Both the position numbers and the translations under genes were made by a program. This document shows positions 1-7,459 of a stretch of DNA of 64,000 nucleotides, in pieces (the stretch's first letter is position 1; every line of letters starts with the position of its first letter). The stretch is from Deltaproteobacteria bacterium (GTDB taxonomy: Bacteria > Myxococcota_A > Polyangia > DRWM01 > JAAZOP01): positions 42,692 to 106,691 of the forward strand of contig JACRCZ010000153.1 of assembly GCA_016218765.1 (NCBI GenBank). The letters are read 5' to 3'. The notes beneath the pieces are model-generated. The model was not told where the DNA came from, made no database searches, and worked only from the letters and a program-made list of their open reading frames with translations.

Positions 1-216
1 GTGCGGGTGCCGGACCGCCTTGAGCGCCTCGGCCTCGCGCTGGAAGCGCGTCGCGAACCCGTCGCCCGCCGACACGTCCCGGTCCACGAGCTGCACCGCC
101 ACCGCGCTCCGGGACTCGCTGTGCTCGGCCTCGTAGAGCCCGGGCGGCCCGAGCGGCCGGACGAGCCGGAATCCGGGAATCATGGGCGGTACGCGACTGT
201 GGTGCGGTTCGGTCAT
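1..216 (-). CDS. Ser/Thr protein kinase-like protein, N-terminal fragment (runs off window)
   Basis: The reverse strand is open from an ATG at 216-214 to the window edge, giving 72 residues in frame. The start resembles the N-lobe of bacterial Pkn2/PknB-type kinases: a strand (FRLVRPLG) followed by PPGLYEAEH where the Gly-rich loop should be, then SAVAVQLVDRD and a helix-like stretch ending EALKAVRHPH, which matches the alphaC/HPNI region. Two features are atypical: the P-loop has lost most of its glycines, and the usual VAVK lysine is Gln (VAVQ). That would make it a pseudokinase unless another residue compensates. The catalytic loop lies outside the window, so activity cannot be judged. Kinase-fold identity is an inference from pattern only. 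Confidence 0.6.
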   Translation of the reverse strand, partial: MTEPHHSRVPPMIPGFRLVRPLGPPGLYEAEHSESRSAVAVQLVDRDVSAGDGFATRFQREAEALKAVRHPH

Positions 217-540
217 CGTCTTCGCGGGCTGATGTGCGACTCGACGGAATCGAACCCGCCCCCGCTTCGAGCCGCAGGAGCGCACATGCCGACACCAAGT
301 GTAGGGGTGATGCGGCCCGGGATCAACGGTGAGGAGCTGGTCGAAGGAGGAGTTGTTGGTTGGTCGATCGGGTCGAGTTGGTGGGTCGTCCCGGTCGAGT
401 TGCTGGTCCCGGCGCGACGGGAACGGGGAAGGCTCGGCGGGATGGTTGCGGAGTGGGGTGTGGTAGGGTAGACGAATGACGATGCTGCGACGGCCCGTTC
501 ATTCGAGGACGGGGCCGGGCGGCGGGAGGAGGTCGTGCCG
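217..540. other. Intergenic region with leader repeat
   Basis: This is the divergent spacer between the kinase fragment and the TPR-PEGA gene. The strand-biased stretch 350-408 consists of imperfect GAGTTGNTGGT / GGTCGATCGGGTCG units and recurs at 13199-13254, also just upstream of a TPR gene. Open frames across it are short and compositionally unlike genes. A Shine-Dalgarno (AGGAGG, 527-532) precedes the ATG at 541. I see no convincing -35/-10 pair. Confidence 0.55.
350..408. repeat. GTTGGTGGGTCGATCGGG-type dispersed repeat, copy 1
   Basis: Imperfect direct repeats built on GAGTTGTTGGT and GGTCGATCGGGTCGAGTTG. The same words in the same order occur at 13199-13254. Both copies lie in the leader of a plus-strand TPR gene. 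Too short and too imperfect to be an IS or CRISPR array. Confidence 0.6.
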
Positions 541-1653
541 ATGACGACCCGGTGGAGTGGACGGCCCGGTTGCGGCGGGGCGAGCGATGGGCCCGTGTCG
601 CGGATGCAAGGCGCGCGAGCCCCGGGACCGGCGCGGTTCGCGAGCGCGTGGATGCCGGCCGTGCTGGCAATCGCGCTGCTCGGATCGCCGGCCGAGGCGG
701 CGGCCCAGACCCGCGCGGAGGAGCGCGAGGCGCGGGCGGAGCTGGAGCGGGGCACGGCGGCGTTCGAGCGACAGGACTACGCCGCGGCCCTCGAGGCGTT
801 CCGGAAGTCGTACGAGCTGAACCCGCGACCGGCCACGCTGTACCACGTCGGCGCCACCCAGCGGATGCTCGACGACATCCACGGCGCGCGAGAGACGCTC
901 CGCCGCTTCCTGGCCGACACGGCGGACGGCGCCGAAGCCCGTTTGCGCGGCGAGGCCCAGCGATCGCTCGAGGAGATGGATGCCCTCCCGTGCTCCCTCC
1001 TGATTGAGGTCGACCAGCCCGGCGCCCTCGTCTTCGTCGATGACCTCGTCCGCGGCGTCTCCCCCCTCTCCATCCCCGTCGAAGTCGCGGGCGGGACCCA
1101 CGCCCTGCGCGTGCGGCTGGCCGGGTTCGTGGAGCACGCGCAGAGCCTCGGCCTCCCGGGCGGCGAGTCGGTGACCGTCACGGTCGCGCTGCAGAGCCAG
1201 GCCGGCGCCGGCGGCGGTGAGAGCGGGCAGGGCGGTGAGGGGAGTGAGGGCGCAGAGACCGGACTCACCGCTGAGACGCCGAGTGCACAGAGTGGCGCTG
1301 AGGGGGGAACAGGCCCAGGGGACGGGGACGAGGCCGAGGATGGGGGCGGGCTGAGCCCGTGGTTCTGGGCGGCGATCGGGGTCGGGGCCGCGACGGGGGT
1401 GATCGCGATCTCGACGGGAGCCGCGGCGCTGGCGGACCTGTCGGACTACGAGGATTCCGCGACGCGCGACCGTGCGACCTACGACCGGATCGTCGCGCTG
1501 GAGCTGACGACGGACGTGATGATCGGTCTGACGGCGGCGGCCGGCGTCGCCGCCCTGCTGGTGGGCCTGCTGGTGGAGGGGGACGAGCAGCCGCCGGACG
1601 AGGCCGGTCCGGCCGTCGCGATCGGCCCGACGGGACTGGTGCTCACGTGGTAG
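541..1653 (+). CDS. Exported TPR protein with PEGA domain and C-terminal membrane segments
   Basis: A 370-residue protein. I chose the ATG at 541 because an AGGAGG lies 8 nt upstream; the later ATGs at 604 and 652 would also leave a signal sequence. A hydrophobic signal (PAVLAIALLGSP, cut near AAAQ) follows a long basic N-region. Next come TPR-like helices (FERQDYAAALEAFRKSYELNP, broken here at NP) with a mature region starting at TRAEER. A PEGA-type beta domain then follows (LLIEVDQPGALVFVDDLVRG ... HALRVRLAGF), which in this family is a surface or peptidoglycan-facing module. A Gly/Glu-rich linker precedes two hydrophobic helices. The stop overlaps the start of the next gene (GTGGTAG), so the two are translationally coupled. 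The same architecture and coupling recur at 53935-56861. Partner and function are unknown. Confidence 0.85.
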   Translation: MTTRWSGRPGCGGASDGPVSRMQGARAPGPARFASAWMPAVLAIALLGSPAEAAAQTRAEEREARAELERGTAAFERQDYAAALEAFRKSYELNPRPATLYHVGATQRMLDDIHGARETLRRFLADTADGAEARLRGEAQRSLEEMDALPCSLLIEVDQPGALVFVDDLVRGVSPLSIPVEVAGGTHALRVRLAGFVEHAQSLGLPGGESVTVTVALQSQAGAGGGESGQGGEGSEGAETGLTAETPSAQSGAEGGTGPGDGDEAEDGGGLSPWFWAAIGVGAATGVIAISTGAAALADLSDYEDSATRDRATYDRIVALELTTDVMIGLTAAAGVAALLVGLLVEGDEQPPDEAGPAVAIGPTGLVLTW

Positions 1654-2870
1654 GCGCTCGCGGGATCGCAGCCCTCGCTCTGCTGGCCGGCGGGTGCAGC
1701 GTGATCTTCGCGCCGCCGGAGCCCGAAGACGGGGACGGCGGGTGCGCCGCGGGGTGCGACGACGGGCTCGAATGCACGATCGATTCCTGCGATGACGCGA
1801 CGGGAGCCTGCCGGCACGAACCCCTGGACGACGCCTGCAGCGATGCCGACCCGTGCACGGGCGTCGAGACCTGCGAGCCGGGGCGCGGGTGCGTCGATGG
1901 GACGCCGCCGAGCTGCGACGACGGGAACGACTGCACCGCCGACCGCTGCGACCCGGGCGCTCCGGGCGGCTGCGTCCACGACGCACCGGACGCCGACGGC
2001 GACACGTCGCTCGACGCCGCCTGCGGCGGCGACGACTGCGACGACGCGTCCGCGGACGTCCACCCCGGCGCGACGGAGGTCTGCAACGGCATCGATGACG
2101 ACTGCGCCAGCGGCACGGACGACGGCTTCGCGTGCATCGCCGGCGGCTCGCAGACCACTCCCTGCGGGAGGTGCGGGACGCAGACCCGAAGCTGCGACGC
2201 CTCGTGCTCCTGGGGCGGCTGGGGCGGGTGCAGCGGCGAGGGTGCCTGCACGGCGGACCAGATCGAGTCGCGTGCGTGCTCGTGCGACGCCGCCGACACC
2301 GAATCGCGCGTCTGCTCGTCGACCTGCGCGTGGGGCGACTGGCTGGGCTGCCGCGCCTGCGGGCAGGTGGGGGCCGTATTCCACCAGAGCGATTTCGAGG
2401 TGCAGGCGGGGGCGGTCCAGATCTTCGGCCGGTACGTGGTCGACGACGTCTGGGTCTGGGCCGCGCTCGACGGCACCGAAGACGACACATACTCCACGAC
2501 CACCACGCCGTGCCGCGGCGAGGCTCCCCGGACGGTCGCCGGGGGCTGGGACATCGAGCGCAAGCGGGTGGACGACCGGAACGCCCGCCTCCTGGTCCGC
2601 GGCGTCTCCGATCGCGACTGCGGGGAGGGAGGCCAGGCGATCAACGCCGGCGAGATCCGGGTCTACGCGCCATGGACGATCGCGACGACGGTCGTCTGCG
2701 AGGTCACGCCCGACACGCTGGCCAGCGGCGGGCGGGAGATCCCGACCTGGTGCACCGTCGACCCCGCGGCAGGGACGATCTCGTGGCAGTCCGGTTCGGC
2801 CTGCGACGGCTGCTGCGACTGCGCCGAGGCCGCGGCGGTGAACATCGAGGTGACGGTCTCGCGACCGTGA
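1647..2870 (+). CDS. Cys-rich lipoprotein with MopE-like repeats
   Basis: A 407-residue lipoprotein read from a GTG at 1647 that overlaps the upstream stop codon (1651-1653). The GTG is supported by an immediate lipoprotein signal with lipobox LAGGC (Cys17). Residues about 25-240 are full of paired Cys in CDDGNDCTADRCD / CNGIDDDCASGTDD-like units, as in the putative metal-binding MopE-type repeats of Myxococcota, followed by thrombospondin-like CSWGGWGGCSG and CAWGDWLGC units. The last 150 residues form a Cys-poor beta-rich domain ending in a CDGCCDC cluster. It is probably anchored in the outer membrane or periplasm and made with the TPR-PEGA protein. The specific role is unknown. Confidence 0.8.
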   Translation: MVGARGIAALALLAGGCSVIFAPPEPEDGDGGCAAGCDDGLECTIDSCDDATGACRHEPLDDACSDADPCTGVETCEPGRGCVDGTPPSCDDGNDCTADRCDPGAPGGCVHDAPDADGDTSLDAACGGDDCDDASADVHPGATEVCNGIDDDCASGTDDGFACIAGGSQTTPCGRCGTQTRSCDASCSWGGWGGCSGEGACTADQIESRACSCDAADTESRVCSSTCAWGDWLGCRACGQVGAVFHQSDFEVQAGAVQIFGRYVVDDVWVWAALDGTEDDTYSTTTTPCRGEAPRTVAGGWDIERKRVDDRNARLLVRGVSDRDCGEGGQAINAGEIRVYAPWTIATTVVCEVTPDTLASGGREIPTWCTVDPAAGTISWQSGSACDGCCDCAEAAAVNIEVTVSRP

Positions 2871-2874
2871 CGTC

Positions 2875-4272
2875 TCACGGCCGGCCGACGTTCCGCAGCC
2901 ACGCGTCGGCGAGAGGTCCCGGATCGAACCCGGTTTCGGCGAGGATCGCGTCCAGAAGGTCGTCCATGCGCGCGGCCTCGCCCACGTGGCCGGAGAAGAA
3001 GACGCGCAGGGCGCGATCCAGCTCGTCCGCGCCGATCGCGTCGGCCACCGCCCGGAAGAAGAACGCGCCCTTGACGTACACCGCGTCGGAGAAGAGCCCG
3101 TCGTCCAGGACGTCGACCTCGCCGCAGCCGGCCGGCAGGACCACCCTGTCCCCGCTGCGGAAGACGGCGTCCAGGCGGCGGTCGTATTCGGCCCACGCCG
3201 CCGCTTCCGCCTCCGATCCGATCGCCTGCCCCGACGCCCGGGCCGCCAGGTAGGTTGCCGTTCCTTCCGACAACACGAGGTCCTCCCAGCAGGCGAGGCG
3301 GACGGCGTCGCCGAACCAGCCGTGGGCCGCCTCGTGGACGTGCACCAGCGGCAGCGACATGGCCAGCACGTCGACGTGCCAGAAGGGATGGTGCTCCATC
3401 CCGCCGATCGCCCCGGGGGGCCAGTCGACGGCCACCGGGCCGGCGCGATCGCCGAACGCGTACGGCCCCAGCGTGCGCTCGTACCACTCGAAGGCGTCGA
3501 CCAGGCCTTCCGTGCCCGCCGCCGCCGCGGCCTCCCCCCCCGGCAGCGTCCACATCCCAAGCTCGGTGCCTGCGGAGGTCGTTCCCAGCGACGTGTAGCC
3601 ATAGTCTCCCACGGCCCAGGCGAGCTGGTACGACGGCGCATCGGTCGGTATCGCGTCCGGATGGACCGCGACGAGCCCGTCCCCGGGGTCGGCCACCGCC
3701 AGGTCGAACGTCAGGCCGTCGGACGGATCGGAGTGGCACGGGAAGAGATTGCCGCACCAGTACGGCCAGACGAGCGTCGAGCCGCTGCGCATCCAGCCGT
3801 CGAACGTCCCGGGCCGCTCGGGAAAGGAGTACGAAACGACCAGGTCGACGGTGTCGCCCAGCAGGACGTCGAGCCGCGCGCCCTCCACGGCATACGGCAG
3901 CGGACCATCCGCGCCCCGGACCTCGCGGATCTCGAGCGCCCCGACCTCGAACGACGCGCTCGTCGACGCCGCCGGCGCCAGCGCGATGCTCGCGGTCGCC
4001 TCGCGCGTCGCGAGATCCACGGCGAGAGCGGTGTGGCGGATGTCGCGCGACGGATCCGGCGGGATCGGACCGGCATCCGCGTCGGCGTCGGCATCCGCGC
4101 CCGATTCGTCATCGCCGTCGGCGCCCGCGTCGGCATCCGCGTCCGCGCCCGCCTCCGTTTCGGTGGACACGTCGGCATCCGCCGCGGGCGTCGCGCCGTC
4201 GTCGCAGGCGAGGCCCCACGGTGCGAGGATACAGAGAACCGGCCACCAACGGCTGCTGCAGCTCGAGTTCAT
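2875..4272 (-). CDS. M1-like (gluzincin) metallopeptidase lipoprotein
   Basis: A 465-residue lipoprotein. The signal ends at a lipobox-like GLAC (Cys23), followed by about 45 residues of Asp/Ala tether. The catalytic region carries GGMEHHPF, equivalent to the GAMEN exopeptidase motif of M1 aminopeptidases, then HEAAHGWFGD (His313, Glu314, His317) and LVLSEGTATY (Glu336). This is the HEXXH-x18-E zinc site of the family, so it should be an active zinc peptidase. It is shorter than typical M1 enzymes (about 850 residues) and keeps only the N-terminal beta and catalytic domains, like the short Myxococcota M1 homologues. It ends a few bases from the convergent gene at 2870. Its divergent partner at 4341 shares the 68-bp promoter region. 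Confidence 0.85.
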   Translation of the reverse strand: MNSSCSSRWWPVLCILAPWGLACDDGATPAADADVSTETEAGADADADAGADGDDESGADADADADAGPIPPDPSRDIRHTALAVDLATREATASIALAPAASTSASFEVGALEIREVRGADGPLPYAVEGARLDVLLGDTVDLVVSYSFPERPGTFDGWMRSGSTLVWPYWCGNLFPCHSDPSDGLTFDLAVADPGDGLVAVHPDAIPTDAPSYQLAWAVGDYGYTSLGTTSAGTELGMWTLPGGEAAAAAGTEGLVDAFEWYERTLGPYAFGDRAGPVAVDWPPGAIGGMEHHPFWHVDVLAMSLPLVHVHEAAHGWFGDAVRLACWEDLVLSEGTATYLAARASGQAIGSEAEAAAWAEYDRRLDAVFRSGDRVVLPAGCGEVDVLDDGLFSDAVYVKGAFFFRAVADAIGADELDRALRVFFSGHVGEAARMDDLLDAILAETGFDPGPLADAWLRNVGRP

Positions 4273-4340
4273 GAGCGCGCAGGATACCTTTCCCGCACTC
4301 GATTTGCACGCCGGCGGCGCTCGCGATACAAGGGGCGGCC

Positions 4341-5093
4341 ATGGCCGGACGGACCTTCGTCATCGGGGATCTTCACGGCGACGTCGTGCCGCTGGAGGTG
4401 CTGCTCGCGCGGTTCCCGGCGCTCGACGCGCAGGACACGCTGGTCTTCCTGGGCGACTATGTCGACCGCGGGCCCGACTCGCGGCGCTGCGTCGAGTTCG
4501 TGCGCGCGGAGCTGCCGCAGCGGACCCCGGCGCGGATCGTCGCGCTGGCGGGGAACCACGAGGACGCGTGGGTGCGGGTCGTGGATTTCGGCTGGCCCGA
4601 GTTCATCTACCCGCCGGGCAACGGCGTGTTCGAGTGCTACCGTTCCTACGTCGGCGGCCCGCAGCCGCAGCCCGGCGAGACGCCGACGGCGGAGGAGCAG
4701 GCGGCCATTGCGCGCGGCGGGTTCTTCCCGCCGGAGCACGTCGCGTGGTTCCGTGCCCTGCCGCTGTGGCACGAGGACGAGCACGCGATATACGTCCACG
4801 CCGGGCTGCCGCAGCAGGACGGCCGGTTTCCGCACCCGTCCGAGGTGAATCCCGCGGTGGCGATGCTCTGGGTGCGGGAGGAAGCCTTCTTCCGCGAGTA
4901 CCGGGGCAAGCACGTCGTCATCGGCCACACGACGACCAACGAGCTGCCGCAGGAGCTGAGCAAGTACACGCCCGCCGATCCCAACGACCTCTGGGCGGGC
5001 GACTACGTCACGGCGCTCGACACCGGCTGCGGCAAGGGCGGCTTCCTCACCGGCTTCGAGCTTCCCGGACGCATCGTCTACGAGTCGCGATAG
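4341..5093 (+). CDS. PPP-family metallophosphatase (Ser/Thr phosphatase or Ap4A hydrolase type)
   Basis: A 250-residue cytoplasmic enzyme with every PPP signature: GDLHGD (Asp10, His12), GDYVDRGPDS (Asp39), GNHED (Asn72, His73) and a later VVIGHTTT histidine. These bind the two metals and the phosphate. The spacing fits the bacterial PrpA/PrpB/ApaH-like phosphatases, which dephosphorylate Ser/Thr phosphoproteins or cleave dinucleoside polyphosphates; sequence alone does not separate the two. AAGGGGCGG lies just upstream of the ATG. In a genome with eukaryotic-like kinases, counteracting kinase signalling is plausible, but no kinase is directly linked except the edge fragment. Confidence 0.88.
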   Translation: MAGRTFVIGDLHGDVVPLEVLLARFPALDAQDTLVFLGDYVDRGPDSRRCVEFVRAELPQRTPARIVALAGNHEDAWVRVVDFGWPEFIYPPGNGVFECYRSYVGGPQPQPGETPTAEEQAAIARGGFFPPEHVAWFRALPLWHEDEHAIYVHAGLPQQDGRFPHPSEVNPAVAMLWVREEAFFREYRGKHVVIGHTTTNELPQELSKYTPADPNDLWAGDYVTALDTGCGKGGFLTGFELPGRIVYESR

Positions 5094-5198
5094 CACGAGA
5101 ATTCGACCGGTCCGGACGCAACGCTTCGGGCGCCCTGCGCGATGGATGCCTGCGACGCGGGGAGGCGATGCGGATCCCGCGGGCGGGAGGATCGGGTC

Positions 5199-5495
5199 AT
5201 GGCGACGGACGACCTGCGGGAGAGGCTGGAGCGGTTCCGGGTGGACTACGGGAGATCGGTCGAGGCCGGGAGGGCGCTGGCGGCGCAGGCGGCGCCCGGC
5301 AGCGACGTCGAGCGCTGGATGCGCTCCTGCCCGCCCGGCGTGCTCGCCGCCGCCCGGCGGGAACAGGCGGCGCTGGCGCGCGAGCTCGCGGCGGACGCGC
5401 CGCGGCCCAGGCCGCGGCCGGCTCGCCCGGCGGGCGCCGCGCCGAGGACGCGGCTCACACCCGAGGACTTCGCGGTCCGGACCATGGAGCGGTGA
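5199..5495 (+). CDS. Small charged protein, first gene of a type III translocator-like cassette
   Basis: A 98-residue soluble protein. The ATG at 5199 is preferred over the in-frame ATG at 5142 because the upstream extension is Gly/Arg-rich and unlike a protein N-terminus. It has an amphipathic N-terminal helix (DDLRERLERFRVDYG), a second helix rich in Arg, Glu and Ala, a Pro/Arg linker and a conserved-looking tail (LTPEDFAVRTMER). I do not recognise the family. It lies 5 nt before the TPR gene, and GTGA at 5492 allows coupling, so the four genes from here to 7445 look like one operon. A secretion chaperone or regulator is possible from context only. Confidence 0.65.
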   Translation: MATDDLRERLERFRVDYGRSVEAGRALAAQAAPGSDVERWMRSCPPGVLAAARREQAALARELAADAPRPRPRPARPAGAAPRTRLTPEDFAVRTMER

Positions 5496-5500
5496 GCGCG

Positions 5501-5953
5501 ATGTCCGACGACCAGACACCGACCAGGGAAGGCCTCCGCGCGTTCGCGGCGCTCGACGTGGCCCGCGCGGTCGGGATGAACCGCGCGGAGGTGCGGGCCT
5601 GGCGCACCGTGGGGCGCGCCCGGCTGGCGGCGGGCAAGGCGCAGGCGGCGAACGACGTCCTGGAATACGCCTGCTTCCTGGCCCCCGACGACGCGGAGGC
5701 CTGGGAGCTGCTCGGGGCGGCCCGCCTCGCCCTGCGGCGACCGGGCGACGCGTGGAGCGCGATCGCCGCGGCGCTCGTGCTGGAACCGACATGGAAGCGG
5801 GCCGTGCTCGCGAAGCTCTGCGCGGACGCGGACGGCAGGCAGGAGGCCTCCGAACGCTGGCGCGAGGCGGCGTGGCGACTCGCGCCGGAGGACGAAGAGG
5901 CGCGGGCCGCGCTGGCGCGCGCCGCGGGACCGGAGGACGGAGGTGCGGCATGA
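5501..5953 (+). CDS. TPR protein resembling SycD/LcrH type III chaperones
   Basis: A 150-residue all-helical protein with about three TPR units: AWRTVGRARLAAGKAQAAND, then EAWELLGAARLALRRPGDAW, then the degenerate KRAVLAKLCADADGRQEA. The length and three-repeat fold match the class II chaperones (SycD, LcrH, IpgC) that hold the two hydrophobic type III translocators, which are normally encoded immediately downstream. Here two such proteins do follow. The ATG at 5501 has AGCGGTGAG about 7 nt upstream; a GTG at 5492 overlapping the previous stop is an alternative. The stop overlaps the next start (ATGA, 5950-5953). A generic TPR adaptor remains possible, since the repeat signature alone is not specific. 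Confidence 0.7.
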   Translation: MSDDQTPTREGLRAFAALDVARAVGMNRAEVRAWRTVGRARLAAGKAQAANDVLEYACFLAPDDAEAWELLGAARLALRRPGDAWSAIAAALVLEPTWKRAVLAKLCADADGRQEASERWREAAWRLAPEDEEARAALARAAGPEDGGAA

Positions 5954-6645
5954 CGATCACGGCCGTGGGAATCGGCGGCGGCTGGTCGGCGACGGCGCCG
6001 GTCGACGAGCCGGGAGCCGGCGGGACGGAGCTCGACCTTGCGCTCGACGCGGCGGACGGCGTGGCGGCCCGGGCGCTGGAGCTGGTGCTGGCCGGCGAGG
6101 CCGAGTTCGCCGACGCGGCGACGCACGAGGCGCAGGCGGCGGCGCGCCACGCCGCGGAGCGGCGGATCGAGCAGCGGGCGAAGATCCGCGAGCTCGAGAA
6201 GAAGATCGCGGAGGAACAGGCGAACAAGTCGTTCTGGGAGAAGCTCGCCGACGCGTTCATGTACATCGGCGCCGCCCTCGCCACCGTGGCCGCCGTGACC
6301 GCCTCGGTCGTGTCGTTCGGCGCGGCCTCGGCCCCCAGCATCGCCGCCGCGGCGGCCACGTGGACGGCCGTCGCCTCCGCGGCGGCCGCCGGAGGCGCCG
6401 CGGCCGGCGCCGTGACCGCGGGATCCCGCTTCGGCGCCGCATCCTGCGACTCGAACGCCGCGAACCTCCAGGCCGACGTGCTCGCCGGGAACGACGCGAT
6501 CGCCGCGACGCAGGAGCAGCTCGCCCAGACGCAGACGTTCGCCCAGGCCGTCGTCGATACGGAAGACGCGCTGCGCCGCCAGGCGCTGGCGTGGCTCCGC
6601 AACGAGGACGAGGCGCGAAGGGTGGCGGTGTCGGTGGCGAGGTAG
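5950..6645 (+). CDS. Coiled-coil/hydrophobic protein, translocator-like (YopB/IpaB/SseC-like)
   Basis: A 231-residue protein whose start overlaps the TPR stop by 4 nt and has GGAGGT 5 nt upstream. Residues 50-95 form a charged coiled coil (EAQAAARHAAERRIEQRAKI). About 103-157 is a long Ala/Val/Ser-rich hydrophobic stretch long enough for two membrane helices (YIGAALATVAAVTASVVSFG), and 165-231 is helical again. There is no cleavable signal peptide. A membrane hairpin between coiled coils, downstream of a TPR chaperone, is the layout of type III translocators. I see no statistically strong sequence identity to a named family, so this is an architectural inference. Confidence 0.65.
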   Translation: MTITAVGIGGGWSATAPVDEPGAGGTELDLALDAADGVAARALELVLAGEAEFADAATHEAQAAARHAAERRIEQRAKIRELEKKIAEEQANKSFWEKLADAFMYIGAALATVAAVTASVVSFGAASAPSIAAAAATWTAVASAAAAGGAAAGAVTAGSRFGAASCDSNAANLQADVLAGNDAIAATQEQLAQTQTFAQAVVDTEDALRRQALAWLRNEDEARRVAVSVAR

Positions 6646-6656
6646 GTCGGAAGGAA

Positions 6657-6687
6657 GTCGTGAGTCGTGAGTCGTGAGTCGTGAGTC
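6657..6687. repeat. Heptamer tandem repeat (GTCGTGA x4 plus GTC)
   Basis: Four perfect GTCGTGA units plus a partial fifth sit 12 bp after the stop of the first translocator-like gene and before the second. Perfect heptamers are prone to slippage. There is no palindrome and no spacer, so this is not CRISPR. The position could alter the distance between two operon genes. Confidence 0.85.
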
Positions 6688-6752
6688 TCCAGAGCCGGAC
6701 GATGGGATGGGCGGCCGGAGACGGGACACGGAGGAGAGGAGGAGGGGTCGTC

Positions 6753-7445
6753 ATGGGCATCGGAGCGGTGGAGTCGGGGTGCGGGTCGGTCTACGCGGGG
6801 GCCGGGGCGGAGGGGCCGGGCGCGGGCGATGACCCGGCGGCGGTCGGCGGGACGTCGGTGGCGGACGTGGCCGAGGTGATGGTCGAGGCGGATCGGCAGC
6901 AGCGGCAGGTGGCGCGCGAGACCGCGCGGACCCTCACGGAAGCCGCGCACCGCGAGCGCCTGGAGGCGATCGCGGAGCAGCGGGCCGCGGCCGACGACAA
7001 CATGGGCTCGGCCATCCAGGCGCTCTGCATCGGACTCGGCTCGGCAGCCTTGCAGGCCGTGTCCGCAGGCATGGGGGCCGCCGCGACCTCGGCCACGCAG
7101 GGGGCGGCCGGAGCGCTGCAGGCCGGGGACACGGCGCTGCAGGCGTCGCTCCAGGCGGAGGCCGCGACGGCGCAGGCCACGGCGGACGCGTGCGCGATCA
7201 CCGACAAGGTGATGACCGGCCTGGGGAAGACGATCGACCCGTGCGCTTGGGAGGCGAGCGACCACTCGATCGAGGCGGGCGTACACTCCGATCGCGCGCA
7301 GCTCGCGCAGGACCGCTCGTCCCGCGCGGACGCCGACGCCGAGGCGGCGCGCGGCGCGCGACGCGCGCACATCGATTCGCTGGCCAAGGCGTTCGAGCTC
7401 CAGGACCGCGGCATGACCATCGCGATCGGGCGCGAGTCGGCGTAG
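6753..7445 (+). CDS. Second coiled-coil/hydrophobic translocator-like protein
   Basis: A 230-residue protein. The ATG at 6753 is chosen over 6681 because a strong purine-rich SD (GAGGAGAGGAGG) precedes it and the longer form reads through low-complexity Gly/Arg. Residues 35-80 are a coiled coil (EADRQQRQVARETARTLTEA). About 85-122 is a Gly/Ala-rich hydrophobic stretch (AIQALCIGLGSAALQAVSAG), and 120-230 is a long helical region with few prolines. There is no signal peptide. It shares the layout of the preceding protein but is not its close copy, as with YopB/YopD pairs. It sits last in the cassette and is convergent with the lipoprotein at 7460. Confidence 0.65.
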   Translation: MGIGAVESGCGSVYAGAGAEGPGAGDDPAAVGGTSVADVAEVMVEADRQQRQVARETARTLTEAAHRERLEAIAEQRAAADDNMGSAIQALCIGLGSAALQAVSAGMGAAATSATQGAAGALQAGDTALQASLQAEAATAQATADACAITDKVMTGLGKTIDPCAWEASDHSIEAGVHSDRAQLAQDRSSRADADAEAARGARRAHIDSLAKAFELQDRGMTIAIGRESA

Positions 7446-7459
7446 CGCCGCCCGGGACT

